Source of the DNA: a virus
DNA length: 26,019 nucleotides
Strand: one strand, 5' to 3'
Virus record (IMG/VR): IMGVR_UViG_3300030104_005080
Coordinates: 24,753-50,771 of that record
Shown here: positions 1 to 9,698 of the stretch, piece after piece
How positions within the stretch are numbered: position 1 is the first letter of the stretch
How the letters are laid out: every line of letters starts with the position of its first letter
Notes under the pieces: generated by a model
Told to the model about the DNA's origin: nothing
Database searches by the model: none
The model's input: only the letters and a program-made list of their open reading frames with translations
Position numbers and translations under genes: made by a program

Positions 1-1101
1 GGAAATCCTAATGGAGTAACTTTATTAGATAAGATCCCAATTAATATGGGTATGGGTTATTGGAAAAGTGCATCTTTAATTAAACAGATTACAGAAAGAA
101 GTAGAACTAGAAGATCTTATGCTGGTAAATTGATGGGACTTGCTGGATATGGAACTGTAAAAGAAAAAATGTTACCACATCTTCGTCAATTTTTTATAAC
201 AAGAGATGGGAAGATTTTAGATAAGATAAACAATGGAATTTTTTATGATGGAAATGGTGGCAAAAATCTTGCAGCAACAATACAAAAAACTCTTGAGAAT
301 ATATTATTTGAAGAATTGGATAAGTATCATTCTAATATACCATTGATAGTTACTGGTGGATGTGCGTTGAATGTTATTATTAATGAGAAGATAAAGGACA
401 GGTATAAGAGAGAAGTATATGTTCCACCCAATCCTCATGATGGTGGATTATCATTAGGACATATGTTTTGTTATCAGACACCGAAAGAGAGAGTTGATGT
501 CACATATAATGGATTACCATTACTTGATAGGGATAAATTAAAGGATTATGAAACTAAGAAAGTTACTAAGAAAGATATTGCTAGATTACTAAAGGATGGT
601 AAAATAATAGGATTGATCTATGGTGATTCGGAAGTTGGGCCTCGTGCATTAGGTAATCGTTCGATTGTATGTGACCCTAATATTGCTAATATGAAGGACA
701 TATTAAATTCTAAAGTCAAGCATAGGGAATCATACAGACCCTTCGCACCTTTCTGTAAGAAAGAAGATGTTCATAAGTATTTTGAATCTAGAGATTTTGA
801 AAACATGGAGTACATGAGTTTTGCTGTTAAGGTTAAAGTAAATACTCTTCCATCTATCACACACGTTGATGGCACAGCAAGACTTCAGACTGTGACAGAA
901 GAATCTCATTCACATTTTTATGAGTTACTTACTGAGTTTGGTAAGATTTCTGATACGAATGTATTATTGAATACTTCATTCAATACTAGGGGTAAACCTA
1001 TACTATCTACAATATCTAACGCTGTTGATATATTAAATAAAACCGATTTGGATTATGTTGTAGTAAATGATCACCTTATCCTAAATAATTTTATAGATTA
1101 A
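1..1101 (+). CDS. Carbamoyltransferase, NodU/CmcH family (5' end missing)
   Basis: The frame is open from base 1, so the gene starts upstream of the window and about 366 C-terminal residues are visible. The family moves a carbamoyl group from carbamoyl phosphate to a hydroxyl of a sugar or antibiotic. Family signatures in order are TGGCALNV, PNPHDGGLSLG, the block GDSEVGPRALGNRSI followed by KVKHRESYRPFAPF, THVDGTARLQTV and NTSFNTRGKPI; the last blocks are typical of the C-terminal carbamoyltransferase domain. The in-frame ATG at 46 is internal because conserved-looking sequence precedes it. A small gene starts 7 nt after the stop. The substrate is not evident; a phage or host surface sugar is an inference. 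Family call is confident, role is not. Confidence 0.9.
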   Translation, partial: GNPNGVTLLDKIPINMGMGYWKSASLIKQITERSRTRRSYAGKLMGLAGYGTVKEKMLPHLRQFFITRDGKILDKINNGIFYDGNGGKNLAATIQKTLENILFEELDKYHSNIPLIVTGGCALNVIINEKIKDRYKREVYVPPNPHDGGLSLGHMFCYQTPKERVDVTYNGLPLLDRDKLKDYETKKVTKKDIARLLKDGKIIGLIYGDSEVGPRALGNRSIVCDPNIANMKDILNSKVKHRESYRPFAPFCKKEDVHKYFESRDFENMEYMSFAVKVKVNTLPSITHVDGTARLQTVTEESHSHFYELLTEFGKISDTNVLLNTSFNTRGKPILSTISNAVDILNKTDLDYVVVNDHLILNNFID

Positions 1102-1108
1102 TTGAATT

Positions 1109-1450
1109 ATGGCTATAACACATACAAATACAGTTACTTTAATGGAGGTTCTTACTGCTAATAGTGATAATATTGTTGGTATAGTAAAAGTTAATATATC
1201 CTCTAGTGATGATTCTAATCCTTCAAAATATAAATGGGAGGGTGTTGAAGAGTTTACTTTAACAACATCTGGCATTACTACTTCTACATCTGGATTTGTG
1301 GTATATGAAGATTTAACTGAGAGTGCTGTTCTTGGATGGGTTTCTTCAGGTATTTCTACTTCTAAGGTTAAGGCTAGTAATATATCTAGAATTAATGAAT
1401 TGATTGCATTTGACAACCGTACTACTACAGATAAGGCACTCCCTTGGTGA
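1109..1450 (+). CDS. Small protein of unknown function, Ser/Thr-rich
   Basis: 113 aa, starting 7 nt after the carbamoyltransferase stop and ending just before a strong promoter. No catalytic motif is visible. It is rich in Ser, Thr, Val and Ile, with beta-prone stretches (TTSGITTSTSGFVVYEDL) like those of the fibre proteins downstream, so a small virion or accessory protein is possible but unproven. No clear Shine-Dalgarno precedes the ATG, so translation may depend on the upstream gene. The antisense frame over the same bases is a shadow. Confidence 0.7.
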   Translation: MAITHTNTVTLMEVLTANSDNIVGIVKVNISSSDDSNPSKYKWEGVEEFTLTTSGITTSTSGFVVYEDLTESAVLGWVSSGISTSKVKASNISRINELIAFDNRTTTDKALPW

Positions 1451-1452
1451 GG

Positions 1453-1481
1453 TTGACAAAATTACCTATATATGTTATGAT
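1453..1481 (+). promoter_or_regulatory. Sigma70-type promoter
   Basis: A perfect -35 TTGACA (1453-1458), a 17-bp spacer and a -10 TATGAT (1476-1481) with the extended TGT before it. The start of transcription would lie near 1488. The SD GGGAGA at 1491-1496 then serves the ATG at 1503. It would be read by host-type RNA polymerase and drive the two small genes before the fibre gene. Confidence 0.8.
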
Positions 1482-1502
1482 ACTTGAAATGGGAGACTGT
1501 CC

Positions 1503-1763
1503 ATGCATGACAACGCCTACGTTGATAGTGTAGTTATTGATGTATGTAAACGTACTTTTCGTATAGTTAGTGATCAAGGACATAGCCAAATAGTGCAATG
1601 TGATTCAACGAAAGAATTTATGGATGTACTAGGTGTATGTCATGATTTCTTATTAGAAGATGAGATAGAATATTCAGATATAGTTACTAAACCAAAAACT
1701 AAAAGAAAAAGAAAAACTAGAACTAGAAAAAAACCAACATCAGATTCCAATGAAAAAGTTTAA
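1503..1763 (+). CDS. Small protein with strongly basic C-terminus
   Basis: 86 aa, function not recognised. The first ~55 residues look like a small folded domain (MHDNAYVDSVVIDVCKRTF onward). Residues ~60-80 are an unstructured Lys/Arg/Thr-rich tail (KPKTKRKRKTRTRKK) that could bind nucleic acid. The start is supported by an SD at 1491-1496 six bases before the ATG and by the promoter just upstream. Its end overlaps the next gene by 14 nt in another frame, implying coupled translation. Confidence 0.75.
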   Translation: MHDNAYVDSVVIDVCKRTFRIVSDQGHSQIVQCDSTKEFMDVLGVCHDFLLEDEIEYSDIVTKPKTKRKRKTRTRKKPTSDSNEKV

Positions 1764-2010
1764 TCAATTTGCAGAAGATGTAGATAAGGTAGCAGCACTT
1801 CGTGACAGGCAAAAAGCTGCTGTCGCAAAATTTAAACAAGATTCAGAACCCAGAGAAGTCAAAAAACCTGAAAGAAAAGTTCACTCTGGAGATATTGCAA
1901 CTAAAGATTTAATTCAAAGAAAATCTGAGCAAAAGCAAGCAGCAGCAAAAGCAGCAGCGAGAAAAGCAGAGATTCGTGCTGAAATCCAGAACGAAAAAGA
2001 CGATAAATAG
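1750..2010 (+). CDS. Small charged, Ala/Lys-rich helical protein
   Basis: 86 aa, unknown function. The whole protein is highly charged and predicted helical, with an Ala/Lys/Glu stretch near the end (KQAAAKAAARKAEIRAE) like a coiled coil. It overlaps the preceding gene by 14 nt, so both are probably translated from the same message. Its last two codons and stop (GAT AAA TAG) contain a late-promoter box for the fibre gene that follows. Confidence 0.75.
   Translation: MKKFNQFAEDVDKVAALRDRQKAAVAKFKQDSEPREVKKPERKVHSGDIATKDLIQRKSEQKQAAAKAAARKAEIRAEIQNEKDDK
2002..2009 (+). promoter_or_regulatory. T4-type late promoter box GATAAATA
   Basis: GATAAATA matches the NATAAATA late motif described for T4-like cyanophages. 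It overlaps the stop of the upstream gene and lies about 28 nt before the 2179-aa fibre ATG, the right place for late transcription of the structural block. The equivalent AATAAATA precedes the second fibre gene. Confidence 0.5.
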
Positions 2011-2037
2011 AAAGAAGACATATTTTGTAGATAAGCG

Positions 2038-5000
2038 ATGCCTCTCAATAAGTTAGAGAATTTTATAAAGAACACCGAGGGTAGAATTCTCTATGTAAAT
2101 CCGAATGACATAGACGCAACGGATAGTGTTTCAAATCAGGGTAATTCATTAGCACAACCCTTCAAAACGATTCAAAGAGCCCTACTTGAATCTGCTAGAT
2201 TTTCGTACCTAGAAGGAAATAATAACGATTTAATCGAGAAGACCACAATATTACTTTTTCCCGGAGAACATCCTGTAGATAATAGGCCTGGTTTTGGTAT
2301 AAAAAATGTAGGTGGTGTAGCAAAGGCAGTAGCACCTGATGGATCAGGATCAAATGGCACACAAACTACAGCATCAGAAACTTTATCGCTTAACTTAACT
2401 TCGGTATTTGATTTAACACAAGAAGATAATATCCTTTACAAGTTTAATAGTATTCATGGTGGTGTAATTGTTCCTCGTGGTACATCACTTGTTGGACTAG
2501 ATTTAAGAAAGACAAAGATAAGACCAAAGTATGTTCCAAACCCTACAGATACAGGAGTATCTACAAGTGCGTTATTCAGGATTACTGGTACATGTTACTT
2601 CTGGCAATTCTCTATCTTTGATGGAGATGAATCTGGATTGGTATTTACAGACAGTTCTGATTTCTCTACAGCAAATAGATCAAAACCAACTTTTTCTCAC
2701 CATAAACTTACTTGTTTTGAGTATGCAGATGGTGTAAACCTTGATGATCGTTTTGCTTTAACTGATCTTGCAATTTACTATAGTAAGTTATCAAACGCAT
2801 TTAACAAGGTTCCTGATAGAGAGATTCTTGCACAAGATAGATTCCCTCTTAGTTCTACTGGATTTGCAGCTCAAAGACCTGAATTTGAAATTGTTGGTGC
2901 TTTTGCGTCAGACCCAATTAACATTGCATCAATTAAATCTGGTGATGGTTCAACACCAAACTCAATTATTACTGTTACCACAACAGCAGATCATACACTT
3001 ACAACTGGAACACCAATTAAGGTAAAAGGTATTGGTGATATTAGGTATAATATCTCAGCAAAAGTTCAGAGTGTAACTGGGTTAAGAACATTTACTTATC
3101 TACTTCCATTTGTTCCTGATGATATAGATCCAAATCCAAGTTCAGCATCTGGAACTGTAACCATTGAAACTGACACTGTATCAGGTGCATCACCATATAT
3201 CTTTAACATATCATTGCGTTCAGTATATGGTATGAACGGTATGCTTGCTGATGGTAATAAAGCCACTGGATTCCGTTCAATGGTTGTTGCTCAGTTTACT
3301 GCGATCTCACTTCAAAAGGATGACCGTTGTTTTGTTAAGTATGATAAAGTTTCTAGAACTTATAAAGGAATAACTTTACCCCCAACTGCATCAACTGGAT
3401 CTGAATTATCTACCTTATCATCTTCGCAGGATGCAACACAGGTATTCCACTTAGATTCTGATGCTGTATATCGTAAAGGATTTGAGACACAGCATATTAG
3501 ATTGACCAATGATGCAGTTATGCAGATTGTATCTGTATTTGCTATTGGATTTAATAAGCATTTCAATGCAGAGACAGGTGCTGATGCTTCAGTTACTAAC
3601 TCTAACTCTAACTTCGGTCAGTTTGCGATTGCTTGTGATGGATTTAAGAAAGATGCATTTGCAAAAGATGATGCTGCTTTCATAACTCAAGTCATTGCAC
3701 CAAAAGAAATAACATCAACCAGCACAAACGTTGATTGGCAGAGACTTGACGTTGCAAGAACAGCAGATATTAATGCTAATAATCGCCTGTATCTATTTGG
3801 ATTTGATACGTTAGATAATGTACCACCAACAACTGTTCAAGGTTATCGTGTCGGTGCTGCTACAAGTGATAGATTATTTGTTGATTTCACAAATACAAAT
3901 GCTAGTACTGAAAATTATGCAATAACAGAGGCAACCATTCGTATGCAGGTGCCATCTGCTAGTACTGGAGAGGTTTCAAGTGTTAAAAAATATAAGGTAA
4001 CTTCTGGCCCAACGAATAATACATTTGTCATAGGTACACACCAATTAACTACTGGTGAAAAGGTTAGAATTTTAAGTGATGATGCAGATCTTCCAGAAAA
4101 TCTAACAGAGAATACAATTTACTTTGCGATAGTAATTGCTGGTGCACCAAGTAATCAAATACAATTAGCATCATCTAAAACAAATGCAGATTTAGATATC
4201 CCTCTGATAGTTCATGGTGGAACTAAACTTAGAATTGAGAGTCGTGTATCTGATAAAGATGCTGGTGACATAGGATCTCCTTTACAATTTGATGCCACCT
4301 CACATAACGTTGACTTTGGTGATGGTGCTGGTGCTATATCAGTTGTTGGTGGATGGTATCTTACTGTAAATGCTAATAGTGGCATCCAAACAAGTATTAT
4401 TAAGTTAGGGCCTACAGCGTCAACCACCAATTTGTCAGGATTTAGTGGTTTAGGACTTAATACTCCTGCTGGATTTATAACAAGAACTCCTGATGAAAGA
4501 TCTCTTGATGAGAAAATCTATAAGTTAAGAGTTGTTGTACCAAAAGAAAGTAAAAATGCTAAGAATCCAGAGGAAGGATTTATTCTACAGGAGTCTAGTA
4601 CAACAGGTATTAGATCAGATAACTCTAAGATCTTACAGAACTTAAATGAAAATGATTATGACTTTGAACGTAATATAAGATTTATTAGTACAGCTTCTGA
4701 AGCATCTGATGTAGTTACTGTTGTTTCAGTTGCACCTCATGATCTGAAAGTTGGTGAAAGAATATTTGTTAAGAACTGTAAGGATAATGATGTAAATGGA
4801 ACATCAACAGGTGAATTTGATAAAGGATTCAATGGATCATTCACTGTTGCAACAGTGGTAGATGATAAAACATTTACATATAGTGCTCAAGATACTGAAG
4901 GAGTTACTCACTCAATAGGTAATTTTACAAGTGATACAACAACTGATGCTTCTAAGACTATAACACTTCCTAGATTTGAAAGGAATGATTTGAAGAGTAA

Positions 5001-8000
5001 TCTCTACATTTATAGAAATGAAACAATAACTCCATTCATTAAGGATACTCAGGATGGTATCTATCATTTATTTGTCTTGCATGCAGACAATGCAATTAGT
5101 GAGGAATTTACAGATATTAAGTATGGACAGAATGTTGTTGACTTGTATCCTCAATTAGATCGAGATAATAATGATTCTAATCCACAATCATCTGTATCAT
5201 TTGCAAAACGTAACCCACTTGGTGATGTTGCAACAGATGACCTTAAGAAGAGTATCACTAGGGAAACCACAGATAAAATCCTAAAGGATTTTGGATATGC
5301 TAGAAGAATAACAGGTGTATCAACAGCATTTACAGCAACTAATGTTGGTGTTGCTACTATCACATTTGATAGGCCTCATGGATTTGGTGGAGTTAAACAT
5401 GGTACGATAAGTCAAGCAGGTGCTAATTTAACAAATGGCACATTCCATAATATTAAATTATTTAATTCAGGGACTACTGATTGGCATGGTGCGAGAGCAA
5501 CTGTCATAATTTCTGGTGGCACAGTTGGTGTTGCTACGGTCACAGAAGGTGGATCTGCATATACAACAGAAACACTTGACATTGATAGGCAATTTATTGG
5601 AGGAACATCTGGCACCACAGTTGCAAAACTTACAATAACTAATGCTCATGGTTCATCAGGTATTTCTACAAACATAGGTGATGTAGTTAATATAACTGGT
5701 GTTGGAACTGCGAATGACGCACTTTATAAAATCGATCATATTCCATCTACCACAAAAGTAGCAGTTGCATTGACAGCAACATCTGCACGTCCACAAATTG
5801 ATCAATATGTAGTTAACCTTGGCCCATCTATTAATATTAATGGAACACCAAGTTTTAGTAATACAGTAACTACATTCACTACAGTTTCTGGACATGGACT
5901 TGTAAGTGGTCAGAAGTTTCAGGTAACTGATGCAAATAATAATAATCTTGGAATATTCACTGTAAAAACAAAAGTATCTGCAACATCATTTACTGCTGTC
6001 ACTACAAATGCATTACCAAGTCCTAAATTCATTCTTCCAGACGGTTTAGCATCAGCAACTCCAATCTCTGATAAGGAAAAAGAGAACCTTGGATCAAGAG
6101 GAATAAGTTTCTATGATAATGATTTCTTCTTCCTAGCAGCAAATGCTAACTCTGGAAGTCTAGATGAAATTTCACTTACATTACCAAATGCTGGTACAAC
6201 AGCAGGTATAGGTGCGAGATTCCCAATCGGTTCTTATCTACAGGCTGGTGATGAGATAATGAGGGTGAAGAGTACCAGTGTTACAGGTGGTAATACTATT
6301 AAGGTTATTCGATCTGCACTTGGAACTCCACAACAAGCACATCTATCTGGAGAACCAGTTAGAAAGATTAAACCAAGAGCACTTGAATTCCGTAGACCAT
6401 CTATCATTCGTGCATCTGGTCATACATTTGAATATCTTGGATTTGGGCCCGGTAACTATTCAACTGCACTACCACAGGTTCAGGTCAGAACACTATCAGA
6501 ACGTGAAGAGTTCTTAACACAATCACAAGAGAGATCATGTGGTACTGTTGTTTACACTGGTATGAACAACAGAGGTGACTTCTTCATTGGTAACAAGAGA
6601 GTTAGTTCTGCAACTGGTCAGGAAAGAACATTTGATGCACCAATTCCAACTGTAACAGGTGAAGATCCATCAAGACTATCAGTTATCTTTGATGAAGTAA
6701 TTATCAAAGAGAGATTAGTTGTTGAGGGTGGTAAATCAAACACAATTCTTTCACAGTTTGATGGCCCAGTTACATTCAATAAGTTAGTTAGAATTAGTGA
6801 TCAGATAACCGTTGATGGTATTCTTAAATTAAATAATGAGTTCCAAATTAACTCTACCTTAGATTCGGATAGTAAGGATACTGGATCCATAAGAACTGAA
6901 GGTGGTGTTGGTATTGAGAAAAATGCTAATATTGGTGGAAACTTAAACGTACAGGGGACTTCAATTCTTGAGGGTAACACAACCATTGGTGATGCTTCTA
7001 GTGATGCACATACATTTAATGGAACGGTAACATTCAACCATACTGTTGATTTCAATGGTGGTCTTGATATTGCTAACGTTGATATTGGTACAACTGACGC
7101 AAACACTATCACTACTGACACTGGTGATTTAAAACTTGATTCTCAAACAAATAACGTTCAAGTTAACGCTGCATTATCAGTTGCAGGTAATCTTTCTGCA
7201 CAAAGACTTGATGTTGATAATATCAGGATAGATGGTAATGCAATAGACGCTACAAATTCAGGTGGTTCTGTTGTCTTAGATGAAATTGACGTTAACGGTG
7301 GAGAGATTGATGGAACACCAATTGGTGCAAATTCACACAGCACAGGTAAATTTACAACTCTACAAACCACTGGTCTAGCAACACTTGCTAGTTTCAAGGG
7401 TGCATCGGGTGTAACTGTAGATAAGATACTTGATGAAGACAATTTCGCATCAAACGATGCAACAGCACTGGCAACACAGCAATCTATTAAAGCACTTGTT
7501 GGTTCTCAGATTGGTGGTATAGTAACTGAGTTGGCTGTTTCAGCAGATAGTGGAACGAATCAGGCTATTAATTTAGCAACTGAAATTTTAGATATTGAAG
7601 GAACCACAAATGAAATCGAAACTGCAACAGGCACCAACAAGGTAACTATTGGACTTCCAAATAATGTTACCATTGGAAATAATTTAACCGTTACTGCTGG
7701 ACTTATTGCAAATGGTAATGTAGATCTAGGTAATGCAACATCAGATACCGTTACAGTAACAGGTAGATTTGATAGTGATTTAATCCCTAGCAGTGATGGT
7801 AATAGAAATCTAGGTACATCATCATTAGAATGGAACAACTTATTCATTGATGGCACTGCGAATATAGATTCATTAGTCGCAGACACAGCTGATATTAATG
7901 GTGGTACTATTGATGGAGCAACCATTGGTGGAAGTGCCGCAGCAGTTGGTTCATTCACCAGAGTTAACGCTGACAATGTAAGATTAGATGGCAACAAGAT

Positions 8001-8577
8001 TGAAAGCACATCAGGTAATTTGACTATTGAGTCAAGCGGTGGTACAACCACTCTTGCAGGTAATGTTAATGTTGGTGCTAACTTAAGTATTAGTGGAACA
8101 TTTAGTGCATCTTCTCTAACTGGTGGTAGTGTTACTCTATCTGGAAATACAGTCAGTTCTACTGGTTCCCTTACAATTAACGGTGGTGGTTCAACCACAA
8201 CAATTTCAGAGGCTTTACAAGTTAATGGAAACCTTAGTGTATCTGGTTCTGGATCATTCACAGGTGATGTCACTGCATTTGCTTCTGATAAGAGATTGAA
8301 GACTGATATTGAACCTATTGAAAATGCAATCGACAAGGTATTGAAATTGAATGGATTCACATACAAACATAATGAAACTGCTGGCAATTTAGGACTAGAT
8401 ACTAATACCAGATATGCAGGTGTATTTGCTCAAGAACTTCAGGAAGTCTTACCTGAAGCAGTGAAGACTGCACCAGCAAGTGATGAGTATCTCACAGTTC
8501 AGTATGAAAAGGTCGTACCACTCTTAATCGAAGCGATTAAGGATCTCAAAGCAGAAATAGAGGAGCTTAAAAAGTAA
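2038..8577 (+). CDS. Giant tail-fibre / virion structural protein with C-terminal S74 chaperone domain
   Basis: 2179 aa. The N-terminus (NPNDIDATDSVSNQGNSLAQ, PFKTIQRAL, PGEHPVDNRPGF, PRGTSLVGLDLRKT) resembles cyanophage fibre proteins with a pectate-lyase-like beta-helix entry, some annotated VrlC-like. The middle carries repeated small beta modules of the type 'HGL..G..v' followed by 'FTy' (about 2955-3110, 4000-4135, 4700-4890, 5310-5410, 5850-6000), then trimeric-fibre repeats (NLNVQGTS, NVDLGNATSD). Residues 2083-2179 are an endosialidase-type intramolecular chaperone (Peptidase_S74): SDKRLKTDIEPI, GVFAQELQEVLPEAV and a C-terminal coiled coil. In this family the fibre trimerises and the chaperone cleaves itself off before that Ser. 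TAATG overlap with the next gene. Residues 1797-1889 recur in the second fibre. Confidence 0.9.
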   Translation: MPLNKLENFIKNTEGRILYVNPNDIDATDSVSNQGNSLAQPFKTIQRALLESARFSYLEGNNNDLIEKTTILLFPGEHPVDNRPGFGIKNVGGVAKAVAPDGSGSNGTQTTASETLSLNLTSVFDLTQEDNILYKFNSIHGGVIVPRGTSLVGLDLRKTKIRPKYVPNPTDTGVSTSALFRITGTCYFWQFSIFDGDESGLVFTDSSDFSTANRSKPTFSHHKLTCFEYADGVNLDDRFALTDLAIYYSKLSNAFNKVPDREILAQDRFPLSSTGFAAQRPEFEIVGAFASDPINIASIKSGDGSTPNSIITVTTTADHTLTTGTPIKVKGIGDIRYNISAKVQSVTGLRTFTYLLPFVPDDIDPNPSSASGTVTIETDTVSGASPYIFNISLRSVYGMNGMLADGNKATGFRSMVVAQFTAISLQKDDRCFVKYDKVSRTYKGITLPPTASTGSELSTLSSSQDATQVFHLDSDAVYRKGFETQHIRLTNDAVMQIVSVFAIGFNKHFNAETGADASVTNSNSNFGQFAIACDGFKKDAFAKDDAAFITQVIAPKEITSTSTNVDWQRLDVARTADINANNRLYLFGFDTLDNVPPTTVQGYRVGAATSDRLFVDFTNTNASTENYAITEATIRMQVPSASTGEVSSVKKYKVTSGPTNNTFVIGTHQLTTGEKVRILSDDADLPENLTENTIYFAIVIAGAPSNQIQLASSKTNADLDIPLIVHGGTKLRIESRVSDKDAGDIGSPLQFDATSHNVDFGDGAGAISVVGGWYLTVNANSGIQTSIIKLGPTASTTNLSGFSGLGLNTPAGFITRTPDERSLDEKIYKLRVVVPKESKNAKNPEEGFILQESSTTGIRSDNSKILQNLNENDYDFERNIRFISTASEASDVVTVVSVAPHDLKVGERIFVKNCKDNDVNGTSTGEFDKGFNGSFTVATVVDDKTFTYSAQDTEGVTHSIGNFTSDTTTDASKTITLPRFERNDLKSNLYIYRNETITPFIKDTQDGIYHLFVLHADNAISEEFTDIKYGQNVVDLYPQLDRDNNDSNPQSSVSFAKRNPLGDVATDDLKKSITRETTDKILKDFGYARRITGVSTAFTATNVGVATITFDRPHGFGGVKHGTISQAGANLTNGTFHNIKLFNSGTTDWHGARATVIISGGTVGVATVTEGGSAYTTETLDIDRQFIGGTSGTTVAKLTITNAHGSSGISTNIGDVVNITGVGTANDALYKIDHIPSTTKVAVALTATSARPQIDQYVVNLGPSININGTPSFSNTVTTFTTVSGHGLVSGQKFQVTDANNNNLGIFTVKTKVSATSFTAVTTNALPSPKFILPDGLASATPISDKEKENLGSRGISFYDNDFFFLAANANSGSLDEISLTLPNAGTTAGIGARFPIGSYLQAGDEIMRVKSTSVTGGNTIKVIRSALGTPQQAHLSGEPVRKIKPRALEFRRPSIIRASGHTFEYLGFGPGNYSTALPQVQVRTLSEREEFLTQSQERSCGTVVYTGMNNRGDFFIGNKRVSSATGQERTFDAPIPTVTGEDPSRLSVIFDEVIIKERLVVEGGKSNTILSQFDGPVTFNKLVRISDQITVDGILKLNNEFQINSTLDSDSKDTGSIRTEGGVGIEKNANIGGNLNVQGTSILEGNTTIGDASSDAHTFNGTVTFNHTVDFNGGLDIANVDIGTTDANTITTDTGDLKLDSQTNNVQVNAALSVAGNLSAQRLDVDNIRIDGNAIDATNSGGSVVLDEIDVNGGEIDGTPIGANSHSTGKFTTLQTTGLATLASFKGASGVTVDKILDEDNFASNDATALATQQSIKALVGSQIGGIVTELAVSADSGTNQAINLATEILDIEGTTNEIETATGTNKVTIGLPNNVTIGNNLTVTAGLIANGNVDLGNATSDTVTVTGRFDSDLIPSSDGNRNLGTSSLEWNNLFIDGTANIDSLVADTADINGGTIDGATIGGSAAAVGSFTRVNADNVRLDGNKIESTSGNLTIESSGGTTTLAGNVNVGANLSISGTFSASSLTGGSVTLSGNTVSSTGSLTINGGGSTTTISEALQVNGNLSVSGSGSFTGDVTAFASDKRLKTDIEPIENAIDKVLKLNGFTYKHNETAGNLGLDTNTRYAGVFAQELQEVLPEAVKTAPASDEYLTVQYEKVVPLLIEAIKDLKAEIEELKK
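7426..7702 (+). repeat. Shared fibre module, copy 1
   Basis: Encodes residues from ILDEDNFASN through LATQQSIKA, GTTNEIETATG and IGLPNNVTIG. The same order of motifs is found in the second fibre at 12723-12990. The DNA is clearly diverged, so this is an old module swap or duplication. Confidence 0.8.
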
Positions 8578-9698
8578 TGGCTTTATCTTCATCAGGATCA
8601 ATAAGTGCAAGTCAAATTGCAAATGAATATGGTTACACTACTGGTAATTCAACTTTTAGTTTAGGGGGTTATCGAACTATAGCAGGTGGAGGTAATTATC
8701 CACAACAAGTTGGTGAATTGTCATTTTCTTCTATTGACGGTGGCGGTTCAGTTGCTACAGGATCAAATGCGATAACTATGGGTAGTTTTAGGGGTACTAG
8801 ATTACAAACAGTTGTTAATTTTTGGTCAGCCGCAGCTGCTGGTGGAGTTAGACTTATAGCAAGAGATCGTTACAACTCTAATGGATCTATAGGTAGTGAT
8901 GCTCATGTAGCAACTATTGGTGGTCATAGAACAAGACCCAATAATTCTAGTGGAACAAAGGTACATATTCATGTAAAACGAAATATAGATAATGTAAGCA
9001 CTCAAGGACAAGCAAATTCATTACATGATCAAAGAACATGTGCGTTCAGAACAGGATCATGGGAATCTGGCACACAATTGCAGATTGATGTTGCAAATGG
9101 TGGAAGGATACAAGGTGCTGGTGGCTGGGGTGGTGCTGGTGGTAGTCCAAGATCTGGTGCTGGTGGTAATGGTGGTGCTGGAACTTCAGGATTAGGTGTT
9201 CAGTATAGTGGAACTGTTGTTAATATTACTGGTTCAGGTGTTATCTCTGCTGGCTACGGTGGTGGCGGCGGTGGCGGTGGTGCCTATGATGAAGATGGAT
9301 CTGGATTATGGGGTAAAAGTAGAAGACCTGCCTCTGGTGGTGGAGGTGGAGGTGGTGCAGGTAGGCCTGGAGGTGCAGGTAATATTCCTGGCTCTGGTGG
9401 ATCAGGAGGTGCTAATGGTGGAAACGCAGGAAATGATGGTGAGACCTTTGGAGAAGGTGGTGCAGGAGGAAATAATGGTAATGAAGCAATCGGTGGAACT
9501 GGTGGAGATGGTGGATCTCGCAACGAATTATCAGATGCAGGTGGTAATGGATCTGGTAATGCAGGAACAGGTGCTGGTGGTGGTAGAGGCCCAACAGGTG
9601 CAGCAATTAGGCGAAATTCAGGAATATCTGTTACAATAAATGACCCAACCAATTCATTAAATGGAAGGGGATCAACCACTGCAACTGGTGTTCAATGA
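8577..9698 (+). CDS. Polyglycine adhesin-like tail protein
   Basis: 373 aa. The N-terminal ~80 residues (SGSISASQIANEYG, then ITMGSFRGT) look like an attachment domain common in marine phage tail proteins. Residues ~180-342 are extremely Gly-rich (GAGGWGGAGGSPRSGAGG and similar), interrupted by short polar loops, ending in a non-Gly cap (SGISVTINDPTNSLNG). This layout resembles gp38 adhesins of T2/S16-like phages, where Gly stretches stack as polyglycine-II helices and the loops bind the receptor. It directly follows the S74 fibre with a TAATG overlap, like the gp37-gp38 order in those phages. Assignment to host-receptor binding is inference; the fold cannot be proved by eye. The long antisense and +1 frames here are shadows caused by GGT repeats. 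Confidence 0.75.
   Translation: MALSSSGSISASQIANEYGYTTGNSTFSLGGYRTIAGGGNYPQQVGELSFSSIDGGGSVATGSNAITMGSFRGTRLQTVVNFWSAAAAGGVRLIARDRYNSNGSIGSDAHVATIGGHRTRPNNSSGTKVHIHVKRNIDNVSTQGQANSLHDQRTCAFRTGSWESGTQLQIDVANGGRIQGAGGWGGAGGSPRSGAGGNGGAGTSGLGVQYSGTVVNITGSGVISAGYGGGGGGGGAYDEDGSGLWGKSRRPASGGGGGGGAGRPGGAGNIPGSGGSGGANGGNAGNDGETFGEGGAGGNNGNEAIGGTGGDGGSRNELSDAGGNGSGNAGTGAGGGRGPTGAAIRRNSGISVTINDPTNSLNGRGSTTATGVQ

Noticed and set aside
7560-8387. 275-codon minus-strand frame opposite the fibre C-terminus
   Set aside because: It is antisense to a well-supported fibre region whose codon bias (GGT, ACT, GTT) leaves the opposite strand free of stops. Its translation is repetitive Val/Pro/Leu with no start signal. 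The long minus frames at 11843, 12923 and 13595 are explained in the same way.
9196-9679. Long frames on both strands over the Gly-rich adhesin (Val/Glu-rich on +, Pro-rich on -)
   Set aside because: They are shadows of GGT/GGA repeats; only the frame from 8577 has coupling to the upstream gene and a conserved-type N-terminus.
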